Shown: in pieces, positions 43,755-51,888 of the stretch
Layout: each line of letters opens with the position of its first letter
Numbering within the stretch: position 1 is the first letter of the stretch
Assembly: GCF_014235185.1 (NCBI RefSeq)
Contig: NZ_CP060131.1
Coordinates: forward strand, 3,541,501-3,605,500
Length of the DNA stretch: 64,000 bases
DNA from: Pseudonocardia petroleophila
GTDB taxonomy: Bacteria > Actinomycetota > Actinomycetes > Mycobacteriales > Pseudonocardiaceae
Reading direction: 5' to 3'
Program-made: the position numbers and the translations under genes
Notes under the pieces: generated by a model
Seen by the model: only the letters and a program-made list of their open reading frames with translations
Told to the model about the DNA's origin: nothing
Databases searched by the model: none

Positions 43755-43772
43755 GGCGAGCTCCTCAGTAGT

Positions 43773-43787
43773 TGACAACGATTCTCG
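43773..43787. promoter_or_regulatory. Candidate Zur box
   Basis: TGACAACGATTCTCG resembles the actinobacterial Zur consensus (TGAnAAtnnTTnTCA-like). It lies 19 bp upstream of the L31B start and directly ahead of the divergent Cys-rich gene. Confidence 0.55.
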
Positions 43788-43788
43788 T

Positions 43789-44190
43789 GTGCATCAACGT
43801 AGCGGCATGGCCTCGTGTTCCGGGTTCACGGCCCTGTCCTGCGTCTCGGCCCGCTGCGGGGCGGGCGATCCGGCGACGGTCGGGGCGGAGGTCGTCGCGG
43901 AGCTGCGGGCGGTGGTGCGCGCCAGCACCGACGGGGTGCTGGTCGGCACGGGGTGCGTCCTGGGTGCCGGGTGCGCGGCGCGCCCGGTCGCGCCGGTGGT
44001 CGTCGTCCAGCCCTGCGACGACCAGCGCAGGCCGACGTCGTGCGCGGTGCTCGTCGGCCCGCTGCGCACGAGCGCCGACGTCGCGGCGCTCGGGGCGTGG
44101 CTGCGGGCCGGGGACCTCGACCCCCGCCTGCTCCCGGTGCACCTGCTCGACCAGGCGCGCCGGGCCGGGTTCCGGCGCGCCCGACCGTGA
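43789..44190 (+). CDS. Cys-rich ferredoxin-like protein, divergent from rpmE2
   Basis: A 133-aa protein with cysteines in [41 protein letters not shown] and TSCAVLVG, spread as in thioredoxin-like 2Fe-2S ferredoxins, although the exact ligand set cannot be fixed by eye. The centre ([21 protein letters not shown]) fits that fold. The start is GTG 43789 or ATG 43807. It abuts the candidate Zur box, so a role in zinc homeostasis or metal-sparing metabolism is inferred. Confidence 0.68.
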   Translation: MHQRSGMASCSGFTALSCVSARCGAGDPATVGAEVVAELRAVVRASTDGVLVGTGCVLGAGCAARPVAPVVVVQPCDDQRRPTSCAVLVGPLRTSADVAALGAWLRAGDLDPRLLPVHLLDQARRAGFRRARP

Positions 44191-44232
44191 CCGGTGGGGG
44201 ACGCCCGGGGGCGGGCGTGATGGGATGGCGGC

Positions 44233-44994
44233 ATGACCGGAGCGCGTGCACTCGACCGCGCCCGCCCGGAGCCGCTGTGGGCCCAGCTCCTCACCGACCT
44301 GCGCCGACGCCTCGAGGCGGGCGAGTTCGCCGACGCCTTCCCCGGCGAGCTGGGCCTCGTGGGCGAGTACGGCGTGAGCCGGCACACCGTGCGCGAGGCG
44401 CTGCGCCGGCTCCGCGACGAGGGCACGGTCGTGGCCGGGCGGGGGCGCACGCCGCGGCTGGCCGAGCCGACCGAGATCCGCCAGCCGCTCGGCGCCCTTT
44501 ACAGCCTGTTCTCCTCCGTCGAGGCGGCCGGGCTGAGCCAGCGCAGCGTCGTGCGGACCCTGGAGGTGCGGGCCGACGGGGTGATCGCGGCGCGGCTGCG
44601 GCTGGAGGAGTCGACGCCGCTGGTGTACCTGGAGCGGCTGCGGATGGCGGGGACCTCCCCGCTCGCCGTCGACCGCGTCTGGCTCCCGGAGCGCATCGCC
44701 GCCCCCCTGCTCGACGTGGACCTCACCCACACCGCGCTCTACACCGAGCTGGCGCAGTCCTGCGGGGTCACGCTCACCGGCGGCCGCGAGGACATCCGGG
44801 CGGTGATCCCGACGCCCGCCGAGCGCGACCTTCTCGCCGTCGGCCCGGACGTCGCCGCGTTCGCGATCGAGCGCCTCGGGCTCGTCGGGACGGAGGCGGT
44901 GGAGTGGCGGCACACGCTGGTGCGCGGAGACCGGTTCACCGTCACGGCCGACTTCTCCGCCCGCGGCGGGTACCGCCTCGGCCTCACCCGCTGA
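44233..44994 (+). CDS. GntR/HutC-family regulator with UTRA domain
   Basis: A 253-aa regulator. The wHTH (about residues 10-75) contains LVGEYGVSRHTVREALRRLRDEGTVVAGRG. The UTRA ligand domain (about 90-250) has TPLVYLERLRMAGTSPLAVDRVWLP and EWRHTLVRGDRFTVTADFS. Such proteins sense small metabolites. The downstream gene bluB starts 113 nt later on the same strand and is a possible but unproven target. The ATG at 44233 has TGGGAT 6 nt upstream. Confidence 0.9.
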   Translation: MTGARALDRARPEPLWAQLLTDLRRRLEAGEFADAFPGELGLVGEYGVSRHTVREALRRLRDEGTVVAGRGRTPRLAEPTEIRQPLGALYSLFSSVEAAGLSQRSVVRTLEVRADGVIAARLRLEESTPLVYLERLRMAGTSPLAVDRVWLPERIAAPLLDVDLTHTALYTELAQSCGVTLTGGREDIRAVIPTPAERDLLAVGPDVAAFAIERLGLVGTEAVEWRHTLVRGDRFTVTADFSARGGYRLGLTR

Positions 44995-45106
44995 CCGTCG
45001 CGCGTGACCGTCCCGCTGTCCCTGCAGCACACCGCGGCCCCGGCCGGCCTGCGCCGGGTGCTGGTCGTGCTGTGCGCGACACTGGGCAGCGTGCCCCGTA
45101 CCGCCG

Positions 45107-45694
45107 GTGACATCGCCCGTGATGTCCCCTGACCTGTACGACGTCATCGCCCGCCGGCGTGACGTCCGCACCGAGTTCGTCGGCGGCCCGCTGGACGAGG
45201 ACGTCCTGTGGCGGGTGCTCGGCGCCGCCCACCGCGCCCCGAGCGTCGGGTTGACCCAGCCGTGGGACTTCGTGGTGGTGCAGGACCGCGCCGTGCGCAC
45301 CCGGTTCGCCGCGCACGTCGAGCAGCAGCGCCGGGCGTTCGCCGCCGGGCTCGACGCCGAGCGGGCCCGGCGGTTCGGCCCGATCGCGGTGCAGGGGATC
45401 CTCGACGCGGCCGCCGGGATCGTCGTCACCTCCGATCCGGAGCGCGGCGGCCCGCAGGTCCTCGGCGCGGCGACGATCCCGGACACCCTCCTGTACTCGA
45501 CGTGCCTGGCGGTGCAGAACCTCTGGCTGGCCGCGACGGCGGAGGGCTGGGGCGTCGGGTGGGTGTCGTTCTACCGCGAGCCGTTCCTGCGCGGGCTGCT
45601 CGGCATCCCGGCGCCGCTGCGGCCGGTGGCGTGGCTGTGCGTGGGGCCGGTGAGCCACCTGGAGGAGGTCCCCGACCTGGAGCGGCACGCGTAG
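45107..45694 (+). CDS. bluB: BluB-type 5,6-dimethylbenzimidazole synthase
   Basis: A 195-aa nitroreductase-fold flavoprotein that cleaves reduced FMN with O2 to give DMB, the lower ligand of cobalamin. BluB features: YDVIARRRDVRTEFVGGPL, GAAHRAPSVGLTQPWDFVVV, AAGIVVTSDPERGGP, and NLWLAATAEGWGVGWVSFY. Its product feeds cobT at 6412-7425. Start codons GTG 45107, GTG 45119 and ATG 45122 are all possible. No cobalamin riboswitch was found upstream. Confidence 0.9.
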   Translation: MTSPVMSPDLYDVIARRRDVRTEFVGGPLDEDVLWRVLGAAHRAPSVGLTQPWDFVVVQDRAVRTRFAAHVEQQRRAFAAGLDAERARRFGPIAVQGILDAAAGIVVTSDPERGGPQVLGAATIPDTLLYSTCLAVQNLWLAATAEGWGVGWVSFYREPFLRGLLGIPAPLRPVAWLCVGPVSHLEEVPDLERHA

Positions 45695-45833
45695 CGGGAG
45701 CGGCGGCCGCTCGCCGACGCGGTGCACCGGGAGCGGTACGCGGCGCCACCACCGTGATCGCCGCCGCTCGCACCCCGCCACCTCGGTCGTCGGGACGGCC
45801 CGGCCGGGGGCCGCGGCGTGCGGCCCGCACCGG

Positions 45834-46334
45834 TCAGCGGCCGGCGGTCGATCCCGCGGCGGACGGGGCCGCGCTCCGGTCCGGCCGCGGCCACGGCTGC
45901 GCCTGGCGGGCCTCGATGTCCTCGTTGAGGCGGCGCAGGACGTCGCGGAGCTGGGCGCGGTCGTGGTCGGACCAGTCCTCGAGGACCCGCCCGATCCCGC
46001 CGCGGTAGGCCGCGCGGTCGGCCGCGAGCCGCCGCCGGCCTGCCCCGGTGGGGCGCAGCAGGTGGGCCGGGCCGCCGTCGGGGTCGGGGATCCGCTCGAC
46101 CAGCCCGGCGCGACGCATCGCCCCGACCTGGCGGGTGACGGTGGAGATCTCCAGCGTCAGCGCGTCGGCGATGCCGCGGGCGGTGAGCGGGCCGCCCGCC
46201 TCGAGCCGGCTCAGCACGACGTAGGCCGAGCGGTCGAGGGCGCCCGGCACCTTCGTGTGGACGGGGGACAGGTGATGGCGCCCGATGAGCATCAGCTCGC
46301 GCTCGATCGCGCCCAGCGGATCGTCGGTCACCAT
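45834..46334 (-). CDS. MarR-family regulator of the adjacent efflux gene
   Basis: A 166-aa MarR protein: AYVVLSRLEAGGPLTARGIADALTLEISTVTRQVGAMRRAGLVERIPDPDGG carries the winged HTH. The C-terminus is Pro/Arg/Ala-rich. The ATG at 46334 lies inside the palindrome TGTGTACGGTACACA, so binding would block both its own start and the divergent MFS promoter. Drug-type inducers are usual for this arrangement. Confidence 0.9.
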   Translation of the reverse strand: MVTDDPLGAIERELMLIGRHHLSPVHTKVPGALDRSAYVVLSRLEAGGPLTARGIADALTLEISTVTRQVGAMRRAGLVERIPDPDGGPAHLLRPTGAGRRRLAADRAAYRGGIGRVLEDWSDHDRAQLRDVLRRLNEDIEARQAQPWPRPDRSAAPSAAGSTAGR

Positions 46335-46348
46335 GTGTACGGTACACA
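46334..46348. promoter_or_regulatory. MarR operator between regulator and MFS gene
   Basis: TGTGTACGGTACACA is a perfect palindrome around a central base. It contains the -10-like TACGGT (46338-46343) of the MFS gene, 6 nt before GTG 46350, and TACCGT on the other strand. Confidence 0.7.
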
Positions 46349-46349
46349 A

Positions 46350-47753
46350 GTGAAGCCTCGTTCCCCCCGGCTGGTCGTCGCGGCCCTGTGCTCGGGCGGG
46401 ATGCTCGCGTCGTTCATGCAGACGCTGGTGATCCCGCTCGTCCCGAGCCTGCCCCGGCTGCTCGACGCCTCCCCGGCCGACGCGTCGTGGGTCGTCACGA
46501 TCACCCTGCTGGTCGCCGCCGTGATGATGCCGGTCACCGGCCGCCTCGGTGACCTCTACGGCAAGCGCCGCGTGATCCTGGCCTGCTTCGCCACGCTGAT
46601 CGTCGGCTCGGTGGTGGTGGCCGCGGGCAGCGCGCTGATCCCGGCGATCATCGGGCGCGGGCTGCAGGGCGCCGCCATGGGCATCATCCCGCTCGGGATC
46701 AGCATGATGCGCGACGTCCTGCCGGCCGAGCGCGTGGGCTCGGCGATCGCGCTGATGAGCGCCACGCTCGGCGTCGGCGGGGCGATCGGGCTCCCGGTGT
46801 CGGCGATCGTCGCCGAGAACGCGACCTGGCAGGCGCTGTTCTGGCTCTCCGCCGCGCTCGGCGCGGTGTGCCTGGCGGCCGTCGCCGTGATCGTGCCCGA
46901 GTCGCCGGTCCGCGCGCCCGGCCGCTTCGACGTCGTCGGCGCGATCGGGCTGGGGATCGGGCTGGTCAGCCTGCTGCTCGGGGTCGTGAAGGGCGCGACA
47001 TGGGGCTGGGGGAGCCCGCTGACGGTGGGCGTGTTCGCCACCGGGGTCGTCGTGCTGCTGGTCTGGGGCCGGGTGCAGCTGCGCGTCCGCGACCCGCTCG
47101 TCGACCTGCGGGTGTCGGGGCGGCGCCCGGTGCTGCTGACCAACCTCGCCTCGATCGTCGCCGGGTTCGCGATGTTCGGCACGTCGCTGGTGTTCCCGCA
47201 GCTGCTCCAGGCGCCCGCGGAGACCGGCTACGGCCTGGGTCTGACGATGCTGCAGGCCGGACTGGTGATGGCCCCTGGCGGGCTGATGATGATGGTGATG
47301 TCGCCCGTCTCGGCCCGGCTCACGGCGGTGCGCGGGCCGCGCACCACGCTGATGACCGGACTGGCCGTGATCGCCGCGGGCTACCTCGCGACGACGTTCC
47401 TCACCGGCTCGGTGCTCGCGATCCTGCTCGCGACGGTGATCATCAGCAGCGGCGTCGGCATCTCCTACGCCGCGATGCCCGCGCTGATCATGGGGGCGGT
47501 CCCGGTCGAGCAGTCCGCGGCGGGCAACGGCCTCAACTCGCTGATGCGCTCGGTCGGCACGGCCACCTCCAGCGCGGTGACCGGCGTGGTGCTGGCCGGG
47601 TTCACGATCAGCGCGGCCGGCTCGGTGTTCCCGTCGGAGGCCGGGATCATGGTGGCGCTGCTCATCTCCGCGGGGGCGTCGCTGGCCGGCCTGGTCGTCA
47701 CCGTGTTCATCCCGAAGCCCGTGCGCGCTCCGGAACCGGTGCCGGTCGGCTGA
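46350..47753 (+). CDS. MFS drug-efflux transporter (DHA2-like)
   Basis: A 467-aa major facilitator protein with about 14 hydrophobic segments. Motif A is GRLGDLYGKRRVILA (about residues 61-75); the region GVGGAIGLPVSAIVAENATWQALFWL is motif C of drug/H+ antiporters. Two Met-rich helices (GGLMMMVMSPV) follow. Divergent from, and probably repressed by, the MarR protein. Substrate unknown. The GTG start appears leaderless. Confidence 0.9.
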   Translation: MKPRSPRLVVAALCSGGMLASFMQTLVIPLVPSLPRLLDASPADASWVVTITLLVAAVMMPVTGRLGDLYGKRRVILACFATLIVGSVVVAAGSALIPAIIGRGLQGAAMGIIPLGISMMRDVLPAERVGSAIALMSATLGVGGAIGLPVSAIVAENATWQALFWLSAALGAVCLAAVAVIVPESPVRAPGRFDVVGAIGLGIGLVSLLLGVVKGATWGWGSPLTVGVFATGVVVLLVWGRVQLRVRDPLVDLRVSGRRPVLLTNLASIVAGFAMFGTSLVFPQLLQAPAETGYGLGLTMLQAGLVMAPGGLMMMVMSPVSARLTAVRGPRTTLMTGLAVIAAGYLATTFLTGSVLAILLATVIISSGVGISYAAMPALIMGAVPVEQSAAGNGLNSLMRSVGTATSSAVTGVVLAGFTISAAGSVFPSEAGIMVALLISAGASLAGLVVTVFIPKPVRAPEPVPVG

Positions 47754-47852
47754 GTCCCGGGCCGCCGGGGCCGTGATCCGGCCCCGGGGTGGCGGGAGCC
47801 GCGACGGGTGCGGCAGGCTGCACGTGCGCGGGGTCGCCGCCCGCCGGGGCGG

Positions 47853-47922
47853 TGTCCCGGACCCGGGACAGCCGGCCCCGGCACCGGCCGGGACGGCCGG
47901 GCGATGGTCCGATCCTGGGACA
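47853..47922 (+). promoter_or_regulatory. Two operator-like sites upstream of adh
   Basis: TGTCCCGGACCCGGGACA (47853-47870) is an inverted repeat with TGTCCC/GGGACA arms. TGGTCCGATCCTGGGACA (47905-47922) matches it at 13 of 18 positions, 52 bp further on. They sit 63-132 bp upstream of adh, as expected for activator sites. A possible -10 TACGGT is at 47945-47950, followed by the palindrome CGACCG-GAT-CGGTCG at 47951-47965. Confidence 0.5.
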
Positions 47923-47984
47923 GTGCCGCGTGAGCCGGGCCACTTACGGTCGACCGGATCGGTCGTCGACCCACGGAGGTTCGC

Positions 47985-49028
47985 ATGAAGGCACTCGTCT
48001 ACCACGGTCCCGGCAACAAGGCCTGGGAGGACGTCCCGGACGCCGTCGTCCAGGACCCCACCGACGTGGTGGTCCGGGTGGACACCACGACGATCTGCGG
48101 CACCGACCTGCACATCCTGCAGGGCGACGTCGCCGCCGTGACCGACGGGCGCATCCTCGGCCACGAGGCGGTCGGCACCGTCACCGCGATCGGCGACGCG
48201 GTGAAGGGCTTCTCCGTCGGCGACCGCGTGCTGGTCCCGGCGATCACCAAGTGCGGGCGCTGCGAGTACTGCCAGCGCGGCATGCCGTCGCACTGCCAGA
48301 CCGTCGGCGGCATCGGGTGGATCTTCGGCCACCTCATCGACGGCACGCAGGCCGAGCTCGTCCGCGTGCCCTACGCCGACACCTCGCTCTACCTCGTGCC
48401 CGACTCGGTCACCAACGAGCAGGCGATCTTCCTCGCCGACTCGCTGCCCACCGGCTACGAGGTCGGCGTGCTCGCGGGGAACGTCCGGCCCGGTGACACC
48501 GTCGCCGTCGTCGGCGCGGGGGCCGTCGGCCTGTCCGCGATCCTCACGACGGGCCTGTGGGGCGCGTCGAAGGTGATCGCGGTCGACTCCAACAAGTTCC
48601 GGCTGGAGAAGGCGCTCGAGTTCGGCGCGACCGACGCCGTCGAGGTCGGGCCGGGCACCGTCGCCGACGTCATCGCGCTCACCGACGGCCTCGGCGTCGA
48701 CGTCTCGATCGAGGCGGTCGGCTACCCGGAGACGCTGCTGACGGCGGCGTCGCTGGTGCGGCCGGGCGGGGTGATCGCCAACATCGGCGTGCACGGCACC
48801 CCGGTGGAGCTGCCGATGCAGGACATGTGGATCCAGAACGTCACGATCACGATGGGGCTGGTCGACACCGTCTCGATCCCGACGCTGCTGAAGATGGTGG
48901 GCAGCGGGCGGATCCCGGCGGAGAAGATGGGCACCCACTCGTTCACCTTCGACCAGATGGACGAGGCCTACGACGTGTTCAAGAACGCCGCGGCCAACTC
49001 CGCCCTCAAGGTGATCATCACCCCGTAG
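47985..49028 (+). CDS. Zinc-dependent alcohol dehydrogenase
   Basis: A 347-aa medium-chain dehydrogenase. Catalytic zinc residues are in TICGTDLHI (Cys) and GHEAVGTV (His, Glu). The structural-zinc lobe is CGRCEYCQRGMPSHC. The cofactor loop is VVGAGAVGLSAI, with VIAVDSNKFR after it. It resembles secondary-alcohol or butanediol-type enzymes; substrate unknown. GGAGG precedes the ATG. It converges with an AcoR-like regulator that probably controls it. Confidence 0.92.
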   Translation: MKALVYHGPGNKAWEDVPDAVVQDPTDVVVRVDTTTICGTDLHILQGDVAAVTDGRILGHEAVGTVTAIGDAVKGFSVGDRVLVPAITKCGRCEYCQRGMPSHCQTVGGIGWIFGHLIDGTQAELVRVPYADTSLYLVPDSVTNEQAIFLADSLPTGYEVGVLAGNVRPGDTVAVVGAGAVGLSAILTTGLWGASKVIAVDSNKFRLEKALEFGATDAVEVGPGTVADVIALTDGLGVDVSIEAVGYPETLLTAASLVRPGGVIANIGVHGTPVELPMQDMWIQNVTITMGLVDTVSIPTLLKMVGSGRIPAEKMGTHSFTFDQMDEAYDVFKNAAANSALKVIITP

Positions 49029-49035
49029 CCGGGTG

Positions 49036-49080
49036 CGACGCGTTCGGCGTCAGGCGATGTAGCTGATGCCGAACGCGTCG
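49036..49080. terminator. Bidirectional terminator between adh and its regulator
   Basis: CGACGCGTTCGGC (49036-49048) pairs perfectly over 13 bp with GCCGAACGCGTCG (49068-49080). The right arm lies within the last codons of the regulator gene. Confidence 0.65.
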
Positions 49081-50963
49081 ATCTTGCGGTAGAGCGAGGA
49101 CCGGGCGATGCCCAGCATCGCCGCGGCCCGGTACCGGTTGCCGTTGCACTCGTAGAGCGCCTGGATCACCGCGTCGCACTGCGCGGCCTCCAGCATCGAC
49201 ATCTTCCGGCTGCGGCCCTGGAAGCACAGCTGCGGCAGGTCGCGGGCCTGGATCTCCCCGACGGGCTTGCGCGCCACCACGTAGCGCAGCACGTCCTCCA
49301 GCTCGCTGACGTTGCCCGGCCAGGCGTAGCCCTCCAGCACCCGGACGACCTGCAGGCTCAGCCGCAGCGCCCGCCGCCCGGACAGCCGCCGCAGCACCGC
49401 CAGCGCGATCTCGCCGATCTCGTCGGCCCGGTAGCGCAGCGCCGGCACGCGCGTGACCTCGTGGAAGTGGCGCAGCAGCAGGCCGTACGGGCGGGTCGCG
49501 TCGACGGCGGGGGTGTCGACGCAGCCGACGACCAGCGGCGCCTCCGGCAGCGCGACGAGCGGGCGCAGCGCCTCGTCGAGCCGCCGCGCCCCGACCGGGG
49601 TGAGCAGGTTCATCGCGCGCAGCAGCACCAGGCAGGGGCGGCCGTCGGCGGAGCGGGCCAGGTCCGGCTCGGGGACGTCGCCGTCGCCCGCGTACGCCTC
49701 GCCGTCGACGGTGACGACCCGCCCCGTCGGGTACGCCGCCCGGAACTGCTCGACGAGCAGCGTGCGCTTGCCGACGCCCGGCTCGCCGATGAGCAGGTGG
49801 TTGCGGCCCTGCCGGATGCTCGCGACGACCTCCTGGCGCGCCCGCAGGTACGGCGAGAGCAGCTCGCGGTTGGCCCGGATGCGGGCCTGCGCGTGGTCGT
49901 GACGGGTGGTGTGCAGGTCCTGCGCGTAGTCGCGCCGGGTGGTCGGCGCCACGTGCGACCCCTGGCGGCGCACGCTCTCCGGCGGCCGGGGCGCCGCGAG
50001 CTCGCCCGCGGGGGAGCCGGTCAGCACGCAGCCCACCGACGTCCCGGCCAGGTGCACCGGGCGCACCCCGATCTCCGCGCACCGCCCCGACGGCAGGTCG
50101 ACGTGCTGGGTGGTGAAGTCGGCGAGCACCAGGCTGGCCAGCAGCAGGTCGCTGAGCACCCGCTGGTCGCCGGACGGGAGCCGGCGCGCGGCCCCGTTGG
50201 TGACGACGTAGTCGCCGTCGGTGGCCAGCACCCAGGACCCGCCCGCGGCGTGCTCGGCGGTGAAGCGGTCGAGGATCGCGCGCGTCACCCGGTGCGGCTC
50301 GCCCGCCATCGCCTCGGTGACGCGGTCGGCGAGCATCCGGGCCAGCGGGAGCGCGAGCGCCGTGCGCTCGGTGTCGTGGGACAGGACCGTCAGCGCACCC
50401 GCCGTGCCTCCGGTGCGCGGGTCGGTGACGACGGCCGCGGCCTCGGCCAGGCAGGTGAGCTGCGTGTGGAAGTGCTCGACCCCGTCGAGGGCGGTGTCGG
50501 CCTGGTCGTGCAGCGCGATCGAGGCCGCCGTGGTGCCCACGGCCCGCTCGCCGTAGCCGTAGCCGGGCACCAGCAGCACCGCGTCGAGCAGCCGGGCCAG
50601 CGCGCGGTCGCAGTCGCGGCGGGCGCGCACCACCCCGGCCGGGTCGAGCAGCACGACCGAGCAGCCCGCCCCGGGGTGGCCGGTGGTGAACGCGTCGAGG
50701 ACGTCGTCGGCGCAGGTGACGAGCCGGGAGACGTCGCGGTGGTGGCCGAGGAAGTGCGCGGTGATCCGCTCGGGGTCGACGGCGTGGGCGCGCGAGCGCT
50801 CCCAGGACGCGGCGACGGCCGGGGCGACCAGATCGGGGCCGGGGACGCGGGTGCTGCCGGCGACGAAGGCCCGTCGCGCCGCCTCCACCTCGACCGCCCG
50901 CGTCGCCACCGGTCGAGCATAGGTGCGCACCGGTGCACCGGACGTCGCGTGATGAGACTCCAC
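49050..50963 (-). CDS. AcoR-like transcriptional regulator without GAFTGA
   Basis: A 637-aa regulator. Residues about 30-330 are a GAF-type sensor of the AcoR/MimR class (VAASWERSRAHAVDPERI at its start, GTTAASIALHDQADT inside). The central AAA+ remnant (about 365-555) keeps Walker A (IGEPGVGKRTLL) and WPGNVSELEDVLRYVV. It has no GAFTGA loop, and Walker B reads CLVLLRAMNLL without the Asp-Glu pair. A Fis-type HTH ends the protein (AAMLGIARSSLYRKIDAFGI). Contact with sigma-54 is therefore unlikely; it may act with ordinary sigma factors. A GTG start; 21 nt from the adh stop. Confidence 0.87.
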   Translation of the reverse strand: MESHHATSGAPVRTYARPVATRAVEVEAARRAFVAGSTRVPGPDLVAPAVAASWERSRAHAVDPERITAHFLGHHRDVSRLVTCADDVLDAFTTGHPGAGCSVVLLDPAGVVRARRDCDRALARLLDAVLLVPGYGYGERAVGTTAASIALHDQADTALDGVEHFHTQLTCLAEAAAVVTDPRTGGTAGALTVLSHDTERTALALPLARMLADRVTEAMAGEPHRVTRAILDRFTAEHAAGGSWVLATDGDYVVTNGAARRLPSGDQRVLSDLLLASLVLADFTTQHVDLPSGRCAEIGVRPVHLAGTSVGCVLTGSPAGELAAPRPPESVRRQGSHVAPTTRRDYAQDLHTTRHDHAQARIRANRELLSPYLRARQEVVASIRQGRNHLLIGEPGVGKRTLLVEQFRAAYPTGRVVTVDGEAYAGDGDVPEPDLARSADGRPCLVLLRAMNLLTPVGARRLDEALRPLVALPEAPLVVGCVDTPAVDATRPYGLLLRHFHEVTRVPALRYRADEIGEIALAVLRRLSGRRALRLSLQVVRVLEGYAWPGNVSELEDVLRYVVARKPVGEIQARDLPQLCFQGRSRKMSMLEAAQCDAVIQALYECNGNRYRAAAMLGIARSSLYRKIDAFGISYIA

Positions 50964-50970
50964 CCCCGTT

Positions 50971-51021
50971 GCCGCACGGCCACCTCCCCGCAGCGGGACG
51001 GCGTGGAGGTGGCCGTGCGGC
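50971..51021 (-). terminator. Terminator of the peroxiredoxin gene
   Basis: GCCGCACGGCCACCTCC (50971-50987) is perfectly inverted at 51005-51021 (17 bp) with a 17-nt loop, 12 nt after the peroxiredoxin stop on the minus strand and before the next gene's start. Confidence 0.7.
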
Positions 51022-51032
51022 GATCGGGCGAC

Positions 51033-51518
51033 TCAGAGCTTCTCGAGCACCGACTCCACCGAGCTGCCGGTCACCTCGGTGGGCACGGGCTCGACGAACA
51101 GGTCGCTGACGACGCCGTCGCGCAGGATCGCGGCGTAGCGCTGCGAGCGGGTGCCGAGGCCGAAGCCGGTGCCGTCGAGCTCCAGGCCGGCGGCGGTGGC
51201 GAACTCCGCGTTGCCGTCACCGAGCATGAGGACCTTGCCGTCGTTGCCGACCGACTCGCCCCACGCGCCGAGCACGAAGGCGTCGTTGACGGCGATGCAG
51301 GCGACGGTGTCGACGCCCTTGGCCCGCAGCTCGTCGGCCCGCAGGACGTAGCCGGGGAGGTGGTGGTCGGAGCAGGCCGGCGTGAACGCTCCGGGCACGG
51401 CGAACAGCACGACCGTGCCGGTGCCCAGCGCGTCCGTGCTGCTGACCGGGGCGGGGCCGTCGGGGGTCATGGTCATGAGGGTCGCGTCGGGAATGCGGTC
51501 GCCGCTGGACAGCGTCAC
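51033..51518 (-). CDS. Peroxiredoxin (Prx5/AhpE-like redoxin)
   Basis: A 161-aa thiol peroxidase. The peroxidatic site is VPGAFTPACSDHHLPGY (P-x3-T/S-x2-C). The family Arg is in LGTRSQRYAAIL. No second Cys follows in the usual place, although CIAVND has one more, so a 1-Cys or atypical mechanism with a thiol such as mycothiol is likely. A strong AGGAGG precedes the GTG at 51518, which fixes the start. Confidence 0.9.
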   Translation of the reverse strand: MTLSSGDRIPDATLMTMTPDGPAPVSSTDALGTGTVVLFAVPGAFTPACSDHHLPGYVLRADELRAKGVDTVACIAVNDAFVLGAWGESVGNDGKVLMLGDGNAEFATAAGLELDGTGFGLGTRSQRYAAILRDGVVSDLFVEPVPTEVTGSSVESVLEKL

Positions 51519-51888
51519 TGGTCCTCCTGAGGTCGGGTTTCGCCGATCATCATGTCCGCACCGGGCCCCGGTTGCCCAGTCGAGGTGCCTGCTCCGTCGG
51601 GGTCGCCCGCCCGCCGCTGCCGGGTCGCTCACGGTGTGGAGCGGGTGGCGGGTGCGCCGTCCCGCTCCAGGGCCGCGGCGATTGCGCGGGGCGGTTGCGC
51701 GGGGCGGCGGGCTCGCGTGGCGGACCTCCGGTGCGGGCGCGCCGCGCACATCCGGTGGCGGGGCCGGGACCCGGCCCGGTCGTCGAGGCCCGGCGGTGGC
51801 TCGTCGTCGGGCCGGGTGGACGGCGGTCGTGCGTCGGCGCCGGGCCGCAACGCCGGAGGTTCCGGATCCGCGACGGAGGTCGTCCTCG
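51519..51888. other. Intergenic region, no gene seen (370 bp)
   Basis: Between the peroxiredoxin promoter and the 3' end of the DUF222/HNH gene. Reading frames exist on both strands, but their composition (Arg/Gly/Ala-rich) and lack of starts with signals argue against coding. No repeat or hairpin stands out. Confidence 0.5.

Noticed and set aside
44995..45106. Possible cobalamin riboswitch upstream of bluB
   Set aside because: No B12-box-like sequence (AGCCAGGAGACCTGCC type) or long structured leader is visible in the 112 bp, nor upstream of cobU or cobK.
45698..45712. Palindrome GAGCGGCGGCCGCTC after bluB as terminator
   Set aside because: It could act as one, but it is short and such GC palindromes are frequent here, so it is not listed as a feature.
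47754..47984. Sigma-54 (-24/-12) promoter upstream of adh, as its AcoR-like regulator might suggest
   Set aside because: No TGGCAC-N5-TTGC-like pair was found, and the regulator lacks GAFTGA.
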